Origin: Anabaena subtropica FACHB-260
GTDB lineage: Bacteria; Cyanobacteriota; Cyanobacteriia; Cyanobacteriales; Nostocaceae
Assembly: GCF_014697105.1 (NCBI RefSeq)
Contig: NZ_JACJRF010000040.1
Location: 1-50,240 of the forward strand
DNA length: 50,240 nt
Direction of reading: 5' to 3'
In this document: positions 41,201 through 48,898 of the stretch, one piece after another
How positions within the stretch are numbered: the first letter of the stretch is position 1
How the letters are laid out: each line of letters starts with the position of its first letter
Translations under genes and position numbers: made by a program
The notes under the pieces: generated by a model
What the model was told of the DNA's origin: nothing
Seen by the model: the letters and a program-made list of their open reading frames with translations, nothing else
The model's database searches: none

Positions 41201-41370
41201 GGTAGTTTATCTGGTACAGTGAAGGCTAAAGGAAATTGTTTGATTGGTTTGATTTGACCTTGCTGAATATAAAAGGTATCTGAAACTAAACTACCATCAG
41301 TTTCTTGTTCTTCCTCTTCTTCAAAAAAGTCTTCTTCCAATTCCATTTCATTATCAAAATTGTCGGTCAT
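38206..41370 (-). CDS. PIWI-like protein of the pPIWI-RE type (Argonaute-related)
   Basis: 1054 residues. The N- and C-terminal ends are acidic. The body matches what I know of pPIWI-RE proteins: a long N-terminal region, a MID-like part, and an RNase H-fold/PIWI-like C-terminal domain. Visible marks are the strand IIAITIVRKQKGRARGSIG (near 725-742), a second strand PLVMIDSSN (near 825) with its Asp, and a C-terminal GFGHYSDWTGLPAPLFFERVV (near 1012-1032). The family was named for conserved Arg and Glu residues, and Arg/Glu-rich segments are present, but I cannot assign the exact catalytic set by eye. A Lys/Asn-rich low-complexity stretch lies near 335. It follows the helicase gene with a 2-nt gap, so translation is coupled. 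Predicted role: guide-dependent recognition or cleavage of invading nucleic acid. Function is inferred, not shown. Confidence 0.8.
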   Translation of the reverse strand: MTDNFDNEMELEEDFFEEEEEQETDGSLVSDTFYIQQGQIKPIKQFPLAFTVPDKLPPIIVEGLTLSWTKASMLSFAEIQKGANLKNLPYASLRGFLQVVLKDAARIEPEVGLSKGAFYHANRGDEPEPFVYLTDGDEEEINKVLRPIINDWFINYLKPFVEKEDISIGIIERLEDLREIGELIKISPFKSQVLPWGSDEKTGTTQPKDKYAYRMLADYAARQIAGQVIFPELGPIKRIISSNGTFTSGMAELIIDPITLPNTKGKFSFVVRLEVVTYPSLHQPLLKVEVSKRRWFTQLKAPKYDRRNISGFIFSQDHCNRSFSYQVKCQQDKNNKKGKNNKQENKSFRWVADTDFNILQRELKLKQSCDGQEIASGLASTDSCEVVLTYRNGLQDNSEDEEETSEKYGIETGVPEIDKLDAFEAIAKILQPLGIKIFDGYTEVPSKHKLDDTASRMINLPTLLGGVLEALETNTKLEFTPKYLDQLNEKQIDDLLCKYFDLRLEGIHWGRKAFQFKGRTLNQTDELQKIIQANQAAIQQLYPNERPLLFIFYESELQTEAKLLQKITQILWGDTLKVEINLLPKKTHGPREGLPGKKFKAKERSRERIKAWESTAKQIEKLNQPTFCLIMARNFYPDPTGQNTVKPDDKVNKPSTRQVLAKVGAGVQFLLPIAKIRKTNCLKLTDFFHRMQSALKDLLFAHSGYINDLREKVDKYLQSIPLEARPKEIIAITIVRKQKGRARGSIGNTFLPIAIRLNVDTGKCEFCCAYDKGNLAITPWSSFTDARAFIAQLTPIKLADKEDVRKTRFMEFVKQIITNSVKEGMQPLVMIDSSNCVKLWNWLADIRINANQINLGQQYENMQDEWQGARLIRIRQELAPGIIEKKSRHLIETSVEDTRTKEELNKLPPNLEIPSASSATGLFRLSATNQTGCVAYLSVARELPQRKARGQSCYRSTDTLVKQTGLKISQLSKKPPFAGRWPTPNPLEIVVTLRQPEDNPDDLAALVESLRYGFGHYSDWTGLPAPLFFERVVRDYISDFTIDDEETENEDANS

Positions 41371-41372
41371 TT

Positions 41373-44300
41373 TTACATCTCCAATAGTGGTGAAAAATCA
41401 TTAAAACCGTCTTCTTCATCCGTCAAATCTTGTGAATTAGCTAGCTCATCAGGGTAAATGAGTCCTTCAATACGTTTTAAGGGTGCTAAAAATGCGCCAT
41501 AAAGTTCTTGATAAATTTCCCGAATTACGGGGTCTTTATGGTTGACACATTCTTCTAAAATGATTCGCATCTGAACCAGCATACTGTCTCGCCCAGAGTC
41601 GGGTTTACCTTCTGCTGATTTTTTAGCCCAAGCTGCATCCACAAAGTAAACTGATACCGGGCATCCATTCCGCATTCCTCGCCCAATTGTTTGCAAAATC
41701 GCAACCATTTGATTAGCTGTAAACGATTTGAATAGTTCAGGGCCTAAACGGCTAGCCATTAAGGGTTCACGTAACAATCTATTGGCAGTTTTCCAAAGGT
41801 CTTTTCTCGATTGCTGCCAAGAAGTTGCGATCGCATTTAAATCTTCTGTTTCACCAAAAACTCGACTATCAAATTCTTGTGTTGCGCGTCCTGCCAAGCT
41901 ATACAAAAGCTGCATATCATCCTTGGTAGGATGAGGACGAGTCAGGAAGTAAATCGAGCCAATTGCCGCATCTAGTTTTCTATCTCCTTTGGTGAAAACG
42001 ATGTTCACACCTCTACCAATTGCCAACATGGGAAAAATTAAAATATCACAGTTTTCATCGTCTCCTAACGCTTCACATTGAGCAGAGGTAACAAAATCTG
42101 CCGGTTGTTCTCCATCTCTGAGGGACTGAACAATTGCCTTTGTATATCTACCAACTTCAGGATGATAGTCATTGATATATTTCTTGATAGAACGAGCCTG
42201 TTCATAACTATTGACAACTAAAGCGGCTTTGCGACGAATACCAGACTTTACATCAAATCTATTCATAGACTTGTAAATTTCAGGTTTACTTCCTCCTACA
42301 AGAGCATTTACCATTCGCAGAAGATTACGCTTTTGAAGGTCGCCAGCACCGCTATATTTGAGGGGTTCATCACCACGTTCACTATCTGGGAACCATTTGA
42401 AACGATAAACGCTCTGCTCTGCTTTATTTTCTGACTGACGCGGTTTTAGTAAATAATGTGGGCCAGCGTTAATGTGGTAGGCAGGACTAGCTTCTAAAAA
42501 TGAAGTTGCCGAGGTAATTAAAACGGCTGGGCTTGGATGTCCATCATCTGCCTCTAACAACCGATGAAAGCGATGCATTAACATTCGAGGCGCACCAACA
42601 AATGTAATGTAGGACAATTGCACATTTTTGGCGGCGGTACGTGTTGTTTGTGCTTTGGAAAAACTGTATCGCACTCCAGAAAATGAACCTAAAATACTTT
42701 CTGGAATAAATTTTCGGAGTTCTGGTGATGCAGTTGATTCCACAATTGGTTCACGAATGAAACCATCTGCAACCATCGTTCTAGTTCCTGGTACAATTCG
42801 CTGGTAGCCCACAATTACGAAAGTAACAGTTATAAGTAATTTAGCTAAATCTTCTGCTTCTATTGTTGATAAATGATCTGGAAAACAGAGCTTGAGAAAT
42901 AATTCGGCAATTTCTTCAACGATCGCATCACGTCGCTTAATCAGATTTTCAGCCAGGTAACGGCGGAAATGACTAATGAGAGTTTCCCATTGCTTTTCAA
43001 GGATTTCACGGTTATAGCCTAAAATCCGAGGCCACAAATCTGCTTTAAAGTTTTGAGGGTTCTCAACACCTGTGCGATCATAGAAGGCGTTATATGCTGC
43101 CGCTTCCCAAAATTCAGTTAGCGCCCGACTTTTACTAAAGCCTAGTTTGGCTTCTTGTTCATCAAGGTCATCCTGCTGAGAGGATTTCTTTAAAGTATTC
43201 AATAGTTCGCTAACAATCCGTAATACAGTCAATAATTGATTTTCGTAGCGTTCTCCCACCCGCGACTTAGACATATTCTGAAGGGTGGTAATTAAGGAAG
43301 TATTATAGCTACCAAATTCTGCCGAGTCACGGCTGTAGAGTTCTACATCTCGATCGAATAATCGATGGCTCTCGCTGCCAGCAAAGCGGTTATGGATTTG
43401 TTCTAAAATTACCCGATGAATGGATCGCTCTGAGCCTGAAATACTTAAAGTTGCTGCCCCATAGCCATCTAACACTGTCTGCACCATATCACCTTCGTCG
43501 CAAACAACTACATCGAAGGTACGAGCAATTAATTCAAAATATCGTACTTGTTCCTGAATCGCGTGAGGTGATATTTGAGTATCGAGCGATCGCACATGAC
43601 CAACCCAAATATTAGCATCCAACAAATCTCGCGGTGCTTTGTTTCGACCGCACATTGTCCATAAGGGACACAGGCATTTCTTCATCTTTCCCTGTTTCCC
43701 TCCGCCTTGCAATATCTCGTTGCAAGGTGCGTAACCAAAGCCCCACAGAGACATATCGGCAGTTGAAAAGGCTGGTAGGACGCAGTTCATCCCAAAAACT
43801 TCTGCCTGTTCTAAGGTGTGAGCAAAACCACCATTACCTTGTGTTGCTATAGCTTCAGCAATATTATCTGCATGACGACGACGAGTTTCATCACTTTGTC
43901 CGACAAGCATTCCCACTTTTACCTGATGAAATGCCAGTTCAGCCATGTACTGTCTAGCAACTTCAATAGAGGGAAACACAAACATTGCTTTATAGTCATG
44001 TAATCCTAGCCAGATAGCTATCAACACGAGAATGGTTGTTTTACCTGACCCTGGCAAACCAATTAAGTGCTTGATGTCTTCTAATTCCAGAACATCATTT
44101 TCTTTCCGCAGACCTTTTCCGTCCTCCGATACCATGAGGTCAAAGCGTTCAAAACGATCTGCCCAGTTACCACGTCGTCGCTCAGTATCTTGCTTTTCAC
44201 GCTCGTCCATCTCAATAGCCAGATCGCGCAGTTCACTTAGGGGAATGCGAATTTTTCCTCTTGGTTGGCGGTTGAGAGAATGTGTACGACGTGCAATAAT

Positions 44301-44780
44301 CGGGGCATTTATACGAGGGATGTCTAACTTCACGGCGGTTGACTCTTCACCTAATGCAACCGCCATCGCCTGACGAGGATCGGCAAATGTAAAACCATAC
44401 GAATCGTATGACAAAGGGGCACTTAAAATTTGACGCGCTTGTGTAATTTGAGAATCTTCTAAAGGATCTGTTCTTTTGAAGTGCAGTGTTTCGGTATCAA
44501 TCTCATACGCTCCTTTAGTATGGTTGCAGTAATGATGATTGTTATAGAGAGCAATTGCGTGTTGAACTGACTGCCGTGTAACAAAAGTCAAGGACATCTG
44601 CCGCATATTGAAAATAGCTTGACGGGCTTGCTCTAATACAGCTGCATTTAAAATGCTGGCCATACCTGACATAATTACTGGCGCGTACTCCAGTGAATTA
44701 GTATCAATAAATTCCTCCATTAAGACGCAAAGCCAGCAAATTCGGTCTACACCTTTCCAAAAATCAGGTTTGGTTCGCAT
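41373..44780 (-). CDS. DinG-like superfamily 2 helicase of the pPIWI-RE operon
   Basis: 1135 residues. Walker A is GLPGSGKTT (near 243), preceded by an N-terminal domain of about 230 residues. Walker B reads VVVCDEGDMVQ (near 428), DEGD instead of the usual DEAH/DEAD. Between them CNEI...CLCPLWTMC (near 350-378) gives four cysteines in C-x15-C-x-C-x5-C spacing, which fits a 4Fe-4S cluster as in DinG/XPD helicases. The C-terminal motor has a GRATQEF segment and motif VI QTIGRGMRNG (near 1030). It probably unwinds DNA or R-loops for the PIWI-like partner. Its start overlaps the end of the REase-like gene by 17 nt, and its stop lies 2 nt before the PIWI-like gene. The DNA between the two motor halves is long, which may indicate an accessory domain. 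Confidence 0.85.
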   Translation of the reverse strand: MRTKPDFWKGVDRICWLCVLMEEFIDTNSLEYAPVIMSGMASILNAAVLEQARQAIFNMRQMSLTFVTRQSVQHAIALYNNHHYCNHTKGAYEIDTETLHFKRTDPLEDSQITQARQILSAPLSYDSYGFTFADPRQAMAVALGEESTAVKLDIPRINAPIIARRTHSLNRQPRGKIRIPLSELRDLAIEMDEREKQDTERRRGNWADRFERFDLMVSEDGKGLRKENDVLELEDIKHLIGLPGSGKTTILVLIAIWLGLHDYKAMFVFPSIEVARQYMAELAFHQVKVGMLVGQSDETRRRHADNIAEAIATQGNGGFAHTLEQAEVFGMNCVLPAFSTADMSLWGFGYAPCNEILQGGGKQGKMKKCLCPLWTMCGRNKAPRDLLDANIWVGHVRSLDTQISPHAIQEQVRYFELIARTFDVVVCDEGDMVQTVLDGYGAATLSISGSERSIHRVILEQIHNRFAGSESHRLFDRDVELYSRDSAEFGSYNTSLITTLQNMSKSRVGERYENQLLTVLRIVSELLNTLKKSSQQDDLDEQEAKLGFSKSRALTEFWEAAAYNAFYDRTGVENPQNFKADLWPRILGYNREILEKQWETLISHFRRYLAENLIKRRDAIVEEIAELFLKLCFPDHLSTIEAEDLAKLLITVTFVIVGYQRIVPGTRTMVADGFIREPIVESTASPELRKFIPESILGSFSGVRYSFSKAQTTRTAAKNVQLSYITFVGAPRMLMHRFHRLLEADDGHPSPAVLITSATSFLEASPAYHINAGPHYLLKPRQSENKAEQSVYRFKWFPDSERGDEPLKYSGAGDLQKRNLLRMVNALVGGSKPEIYKSMNRFDVKSGIRRKAALVVNSYEQARSIKKYINDYHPEVGRYTKAIVQSLRDGEQPADFVTSAQCEALGDDENCDILIFPMLAIGRGVNIVFTKGDRKLDAAIGSIYFLTRPHPTKDDMQLLYSLAGRATQEFDSRVFGETEDLNAIATSWQQSRKDLWKTANRLLREPLMASRLGPELFKSFTANQMVAILQTIGRGMRNGCPVSVYFVDAAWAKKSAEGKPDSGRDSMLVQMRIILEECVNHKDPVIREIYQELYGAFLAPLKRIEGLIYPDELANSQDLTDEEDGFNDFSPLLEM

Positions 44781-46281
44781 AAGGCATCTTCTTTAAAAAA
44801 TCAATTACAGACGAAACCGACATAATTTCTAAACTGGCGGGATCGCCCTTCTTATCTAGTGTTGAGATGAGGGTAGAAATGTAGCTTGGGTTGTCTTCTA
44901 TTAAGCGATCGCTCACAGCAAGAATCCGGCGGCGATAGTGAATCAGCCCGCCAATACTACGATTGAGACGCAAAGCCAGAGTCACCGGACTTGTGTAAGA
45001 CTTAGCATCAATTCCAATTGCCCGTTCGTTAATTGCCACATCGCATAAATCCGACTCCGGGTAAAGTTCAGCATTGAGTTTATTTTGTCGGGCTGTATCA
45101 AAAATGGCTAATTCGTCAATTGCTGGGCCTGTCCAGTAGGTAAGAATTCGTGGCTCGGCAATTCGTAAAATGTCTTTGGGATCTAGTTTTTCAGATACTT
45201 TTGGCGAGTTGTGGCCAATGCACTGGCGAATTGGACAACGCCCTTGTGAAAAAAGTTTTTTGTTGGGATGCGATCGCATCAATGTTCCACAGTGGGCACA
45301 ACGATGTGCTAGTCCATCAACTAGCCAGATATCTGGCACTAAGTGGAAGAAATTTTCAACGATCATTCGCTGTAAAGGGGTCAAGTCATTTTCAACCAAG
45401 TAGTCTAATAGTTGCCGTTCTCCTATCAGAGAGTACCTGCCAAATAACTCTCGTAGCGCGGTGTAAGCTTTGTGTTGGCGACGACCGCCCAATCGTTCAG
45501 TTGCTTCGCATAACTGAGTATATAAGCGATGCTCAATCACATTATCTTCACCAAAAGCCCCGCTCAGGTTGGCAATCTCTGCACAGTCTGAAGTAGGTAC
45601 TCGTAAATCTGGATCGATTAAGGTAACGCTAGAAAAGCGAAAGTCTAATTGGCTAAAAACCCCTAACTGCCAGCGATCGCCACCAAGAGAGTATCGAGCG
45701 TTATCTAAAACAGTATGCACACAGGCAGCGCGATCGCTTAATCCTTCTTCAATATATAGACGGCCCAATTTGCACAGTGCTTGATAGAGTTCTGGTGGCA
45801 GTGTACTATCCTCTTGGCGCACAATTTCTCGACCTGGGAGAACCCGTTCATATTGGCGAAGAATTCCCTGAGCAAGTAACACCACAGCATCTTCAGCCAG
45901 ATCCATCGCTGGGCGGTGTCCAGTAGGTAACGGTAAAGAGGTTGCTGAAATTGCAGGTAACCATGTGGGGTCTTGACCTTGAGCCTCTGCCAGAATTTGC
46001 ATCTCTAAAGTATCTTCACCAAAGGAAGGTAAAACTTGAGCGATCGCTGCAAGTGTCCAACCTTTCTTTAATAGTAAAATTATTACCAATCCCTCCAAAA
46101 TTTGACGGAATCCAAATTCCTGCCCTTTGGGTTGTGATAAAAGTTGCTTTGCTCTCCACGAGCGCACAGTTCGCAAAGCTGGTGGCTCTACTGATAGTTT
46201 AAGTTGTTCAATCTGGCGTTTAAGTTCTTTTGTAAGTGCATCCGCAGTTCCCTGCCACTGACGCACACTTTCAAATTCCAT
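44764..46281 (-). CDS. REase-like protein of the pPIWI-RE operon (HTH, zinc ribbon, PD-(D/E)xK nuclease)
   Basis: 505 residues, first gene of the operon. The N-terminus has a helix-turn-helix-like stretch (LVIILLLKKGWTLAAIAQVL, near 70-90) resembling MerR-type HTH. A zinc-ribbon-like motif CAHC...CPIRQC lies near 327-354. The C-terminal part carries ESDLCDVAINERAIGIDAKSY (near 409-430), an Asp followed by D-A-K in the pattern of PD-(D/E)xK restriction nucleases. This fits the third component described for pPIWI-RE three-gene islands. The HTH suggests it may also bind its own promoter. The start ATG 46281 has no Shine-Dalgarno sequence, and the leader is very short if the promoter proposed here is right. 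It overlaps the helicase gene by 17 nt. Confidence 0.8.
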   Translation of the reverse strand: MEFESVRQWQGTADALTKELKRQIEQLKLSVEPPALRTVRSWRAKQLLSQPKGQEFGFRQILEGLVIILLLKKGWTLAAIAQVLPSFGEDTLEMQILAEAQGQDPTWLPAISATSLPLPTGHRPAMDLAEDAVVLLAQGILRQYERVLPGREIVRQEDSTLPPELYQALCKLGRLYIEEGLSDRAACVHTVLDNARYSLGGDRWQLGVFSQLDFRFSSVTLIDPDLRVPTSDCAEIANLSGAFGEDNVIEHRLYTQLCEATERLGGRRQHKAYTALRELFGRYSLIGERQLLDYLVENDLTPLQRMIVENFFHLVPDIWLVDGLAHRCAHCGTLMRSHPNKKLFSQGRCPIRQCIGHNSPKVSEKLDPKDILRIAEPRILTYWTGPAIDELAIFDTARQNKLNAELYPESDLCDVAINERAIGIDAKSYTSPVTLALRLNRSIGGLIHYRRRILAVSDRLIEDNPSYISTLISTLDKKGDPASLEIMSVSSVIDFLKKMPYANQT

Positions 46282-46288
46282 ATATTTT

Positions 46289-46324
46289 TTTACATTAATA
46301 TATGTTTACATTAAATGATGTAAA
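46289..46324. promoter_or_regulatory. Operator-like TTTACAT repeats over the operon promoter
   Basis: TTTACATTAA occurs at 46289-46298 and again at 46305-46314, exactly 16 bp apart. ATGTAAA at 46318-46324 makes an inverted repeat with the second copy (7 bp arms, 6 bp spacer). All three lie on the predicted -35/-10 region, so a bound protein should block transcription. The HTH-bearing first gene product is a candidate autorepressor (inference). Confidence 0.5.
46297..46324 (-). promoter_or_regulatory. Sigma-70-type promoter of the pPIWI-RE operon
   Basis: On the minus strand TTTACA (46324-46319) and TATATT (46302-46297) are separated by 16 nt. The expected start of transcription is about 10 nt before the ATG at 46281, giving a nearly leaderless message, in line with the missing Shine-Dalgarno sequence. 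Confidence 0.55.
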
Positions 46325-46567
46325 ACAAAATGTCAATAGGTCATGCTGAATAAAACAAAGGGTAAAGTCTAAATTGAAACAATATTTTTGAAAAAGCCAC
46401 CCCCGAAAGTTAAATTAAATAAACTGGCATAAGTCTTGACATAAAATGGTTTTCAGTCATAAGCGATCGTGCAGAAGAACAAAAATAAGTTATGGCTCAA
46501 GTCACATCAACGACCATCCTCTTAACACCAATCAGACTCTTGACTTTTAAATAAAATGTGCGAAGCT
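46325..46567. other. Divergent intergenic region between the defence operon and the exporter operon
   Basis: Non-coding, AT-rich. A TTGACA lies at about 46436-46441 and a TTGACT at 46540-46545, but neither has a well-spaced -10 (TAATAT at 46567-46572 is 21 bp from the latter). One partial HIP1 site. No gene seen. Confidence 0.45.
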
Positions 46568-46590
46568 AATATTTAGATAAACTAAATATT
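46568..46590. promoter_or_regulatory. Palindrome upstream of the exporter operon, candidate MarR operator
   Basis: AATATTTAG (46568-46576) and CTAAATATT (46582-46590) are a perfect 9-bp inverted repeat with a 5-bp spacer, ending 18 bp before the ATPase start. Size and position fit a MarR-family binding site, and a MarR gene is the third gene of the operon. The assignment is inferred from position only. Confidence 0.5.
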
Positions 46591-46608
46591 TGAAAGCGCA
46601 TCAAACTA

Positions 46609-47463
46609 GTGACAAGACTTACGGAAAACACTGATTTGTCTAAATCACTTACTAGAAGCCCTAACGCAGTGATTTTAGAAACGCAAGGAATGACACGTTA
46701 CTTCGGTAAAGCAGTTGCAGTCAATGATTTGAATATCACAGTAGAACAAGGTCAGATATTTGGCTTACTCGGCCCCAATGGAGCGGGGAAAAGCACAGCC
46801 ATCAAGATGTTGACTACTCTATTGCCCCTGAGTGCAGGCAGAGTAACTATAGCTGGCTATGACGTAACTCGTCAGGCTGCTGCTGTCAGACGGCTATTTG
46901 GTTATGTACCCCAGGCTCTGTCTGCTGATGGTAGTCTTACAGGTTACGAAAACCTCTTAACTTTTGCCAAGCTATACGACATTCCTGTCAAGCATAGGCA
47001 AAAGCGTATTCGGGAAGTGCTGGATTTTATGGGTTTGCAAGCAGCAGCCCATCGTTTAGTGCGTAACTACTCTGGTGGGATGATTCGCAAGCTAGAAATT
47101 GCCCAATCTATCATGCACCAGCCCAAGATTTTGTTCCTCGATGAACCGACTGTCGGACTAGATCCCATTGCCCGGACTCAGGTATGGCAACTTGTGGAAC
47201 AACTGCGTGCAGATTACGGTACAACCATATTTTTAACTACCCACTTTTTAGAAGAAGCCGATAATCTGTGTAGCCGAGTGACGATTATGCAGCAAGGCGA
47301 AGTTGTGATTACAGGCACACCCAGTGATTTAAAAGCTTCTTTGGGTAAGCCGAATGCAACCTTAGATGATGTCTTTATTCACTACACAGGCGATCAATTA
47401 ACATCGGGAGTTAGCTATCGTGATACAGCCAGAACCAGACGTACAGCCCAACGGTTGGGTTAA
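46609..47463 (+). CDS. ABC transporter ATPase, DrrA-like drug exporter type
   Basis: 284 residues from a GTG start. Walker A GPNGAGKST (near 55), Q-loop region, signature YSGGM (near 154, Tyr-Ser-Gly-Gly), Walker B ILFLDEPTVGLDP (near 173), and the H-loop TTHFLEEAD. The motif set and the DDVFIHYTG end match the DrrA / ABC-2 exporter ATPases used for antibiotic and lipid export. The start is uncertain: GTG 46609 lacks a clear RBS, and ATG 46690 is a shorter alternative that begins just before the conserved domain. Its end overlaps the permease gene by 44 nt. It could export the PKS-NRPS product, but it lies beyond mobile DNA and the defence operon, so a general drug-efflux role is as likely. 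Confidence 0.9.
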   Translation: MTRLTENTDLSKSLTRSPNAVILETQGMTRYFGKAVAVNDLNITVEQGQIFGLLGPNGAGKSTAIKMLTTLLPLSAGRVTIAGYDVTRQAAAVRRLFGYVPQALSADGSLTGYENLLTFAKLYDIPVKHRQKRIREVLDFMGLQAAAHRLVRNYSGGMIRKLEIAQSIMHQPKILFLDEPTVGLDPIARTQVWQLVEQLRADYGTTIFLTTHFLEEADNLCSRVTIMQQGEVVITGTPSDLKASLGKPNATLDDVFIHYTGDQLTSGVSYRDTARTRRTAQRLG

Positions 47464-48274
47464 GTCCAAACCTACTTATCGAGCCAATGTGATTTCTACA
47501 ATTGCTCAGGTATTCACCAAAACCCTGGTGATTGCCGAGATGGAAGTGCGGAAACTCCGGCATGATCCCACTGATTTAATAGTCCGAGCCGTGCAACCAT
47601 CACTGTGGCTGTTGATTTTCGGGCAAGTTTTCACCAGGATTAGGGCAATTCCGACAGGTGACTTACCTTATCTAGACTTCATGTCTGCGGGTATTTTAGC
47701 GCAGAGCGTGTTATTCGTTGCTATTTTTACAGGCGGGATGACACTGATTTGGGAGCGAGACTTAGGAGTTGTGCATAAATTTTTGGCTAGTCCGACACCT
47801 AGAGTAGCAATGGTGTTAGGAAAATCCCTAGCCTGTGGAGTGCGTTGTTTATCACAGGTATTTGTGATTTATGGATTGGCACTACTGTTAGGTGTCAAAC
47901 TCAACCTTCATCCTTTAGCTTTTTTGCAAGTCCTATTAGTCGTCATGTTGGGAGCAGGTTGTTTTTGCACATTTTCTTTAATCATTGGCTGTCTGGTAAA
48001 AACTAGAGAACGAATGACCGGAATTGGGCAGTTGTTAACTATGCCGTTGTTTTTTGCTAGTAATGCCATCTATCCCATTTCCATGATGCCCGACTGGTTA
48101 AAGTTTTTGTCTCGTGTTAATCCCTTAACTTACGAAGTGGATGCGTTACGCGGCACGATGCTAGCAAATGGAACTAGTATCTATGGGTTTGGTTTGAATT
48201 GTGCAGTTCTCTTGTTAACATTAGTAGTCTTGACCTCAATCTGTGGAAAACTTTATCCACGGGTAGCAATGTAA
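47420..48274 (+). CDS. ABC-2 type permease, DrrB-like
   Basis: 284 residues from GTG 47420. It has an N-terminal cytosolic stretch, then about six hydrophobic segments: around LIVRAVQPSLWLLIFGQVF, GILAQSVLFVAIFTGG, VFVIYGLALLLGV, FLQVLLVVMLGAG, the MPLFFASNAIYPI loop and helix, and a C-terminal CAVLLLTLVVLTSICG. RVNPLTYEVDALRG is the conserved ABC-2 family motif before the last helix. It pairs with the ATPase just upstream through a 44-nt overlap and forms the membrane part of the exporter. Confidence 0.9.
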   Translation: MIQPEPDVQPNGWVKSKPTYRANVISTIAQVFTKTLVIAEMEVRKLRHDPTDLIVRAVQPSLWLLIFGQVFTRIRAIPTGDLPYLDFMSAGILAQSVLFVAIFTGGMTLIWERDLGVVHKFLASPTPRVAMVLGKSLACGVRCLSQVFVIYGLALLLGVKLNLHPLAFLQVLLVVMLGAGCFCTFSLIIGCLVKTRERMTGIGQLLTMPLFFASNAIYPISMMPDWLKFLSRVNPLTYEVDALRGTMLANGTSIYGFGLNCAVLLLTLVVLTSICGKLYPRVAM

Positions 48275-48294
48275 TTAGGAGAACAAAGAGCTTC

Positions 48295-48774
48295 ATGACC
48301 CCAGATAAACCTAACCAAAGCACAACTTCTGAAAAATGTGCTACTGGAGTAATGGATACAATTCCGTTAGTGATGCGGTTTATCCGGGCGGATATGCGAG
48401 CTAATAGTGCCGCTTCTTTATCGATACCACAGTTGAGAACATTAGCATTTCTTAACCGCAGTCCAGGTGCTTCGTTGTCTGATTTGGCAGATCATTTAGG
48501 TGTCACCTGTGCGACAGCATCAGCCACAACAGAACGGCTAGTACAACGCAACTTGGTACAACGTATAGACGATCCCCAAGAAAGGCGGCGAGTTCTTCTG
48601 AATCTGACTGAAGAAGGAAAGCATCAATTAAAACAATCCCAAGACCAAACTCGCACACATATTGCCGACCTTTTGGCAGGTCTGACACCAAAGCAAGTTT
48701 CCCATATTGAAGAAGGGTTGGCTTTACTAAAAAATGTCTTCGAGCAAACGGAACTTAAACCTCCCCAACGCTAA
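48295..48774 (+). CDS. MarR-family transcriptional regulator
   Basis: 159 residues from ATG 48295. I chose this start because TAGGAGA lies at 48276-48282 and because an earlier in-frame ATG (48199) is inside the permease gene. The winged helix is clear: LSIPQLRTLAFL, then SLSDLADHLGVTCATASATTERLVQRNLVQRIDDPQERRRVLLNLTEEG, where DPxxRRxxxxxLT is the MarR wing. Helices at both ends should form the dimer interface. It lies 20 bp after the exporter permease and overlaps the MFS gene by 41 nt, so it very probably controls this efflux operon, perhaps through the palindrome at 46568-46590. Confidence 0.9.
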   Translation: MTPDKPNQSTTSEKCATGVMDTIPLVMRFIRADMRANSAASLSIPQLRTLAFLNRSPGASLSDLADHLGVTCATASATTERLVQRNLVQRIDDPQERRRVLLNLTEEGKHQLKQSQDQTRTHIADLLAGLTPKQVSHIEEGLALLKNVFEQTELKPPQR

Positions 48775-48898
48775 GTCTGCAAAACATGATCCTTTTGCGG
48801 CACTGAGGTTTCGAGATTATCGACTATTTACTATCGGGCGTGTACTCTTGTTCATCGGGTCACAAATGCAGACTGTGGCTATTGGCTGGGAACTGTAC

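Noticed and set aside
38206-41370. Canonical long or short prokaryotic Argonaute
   Set aside because: I do not see the usual PIWI catalytic tetrad spacing or a PAZ domain. The length and neighbours fit pPIWI-RE better.
38206-46281. Alternative reading of the three-gene operon as a DISARM, BREX or classical restriction-modification locus
   Set aside because: No DNA methyltransferase, PLD nuclease or PglZ-like gene is present. The helicase has DinG-type cysteines and the third protein has PIWI-like features.
48199-48294. N-terminal extension of the MarR gene
   Set aside because: It lies inside the permease gene and lacks an RBS; ATG 48295 has a good purine-rich site upstream and starts just before the conserved domain.
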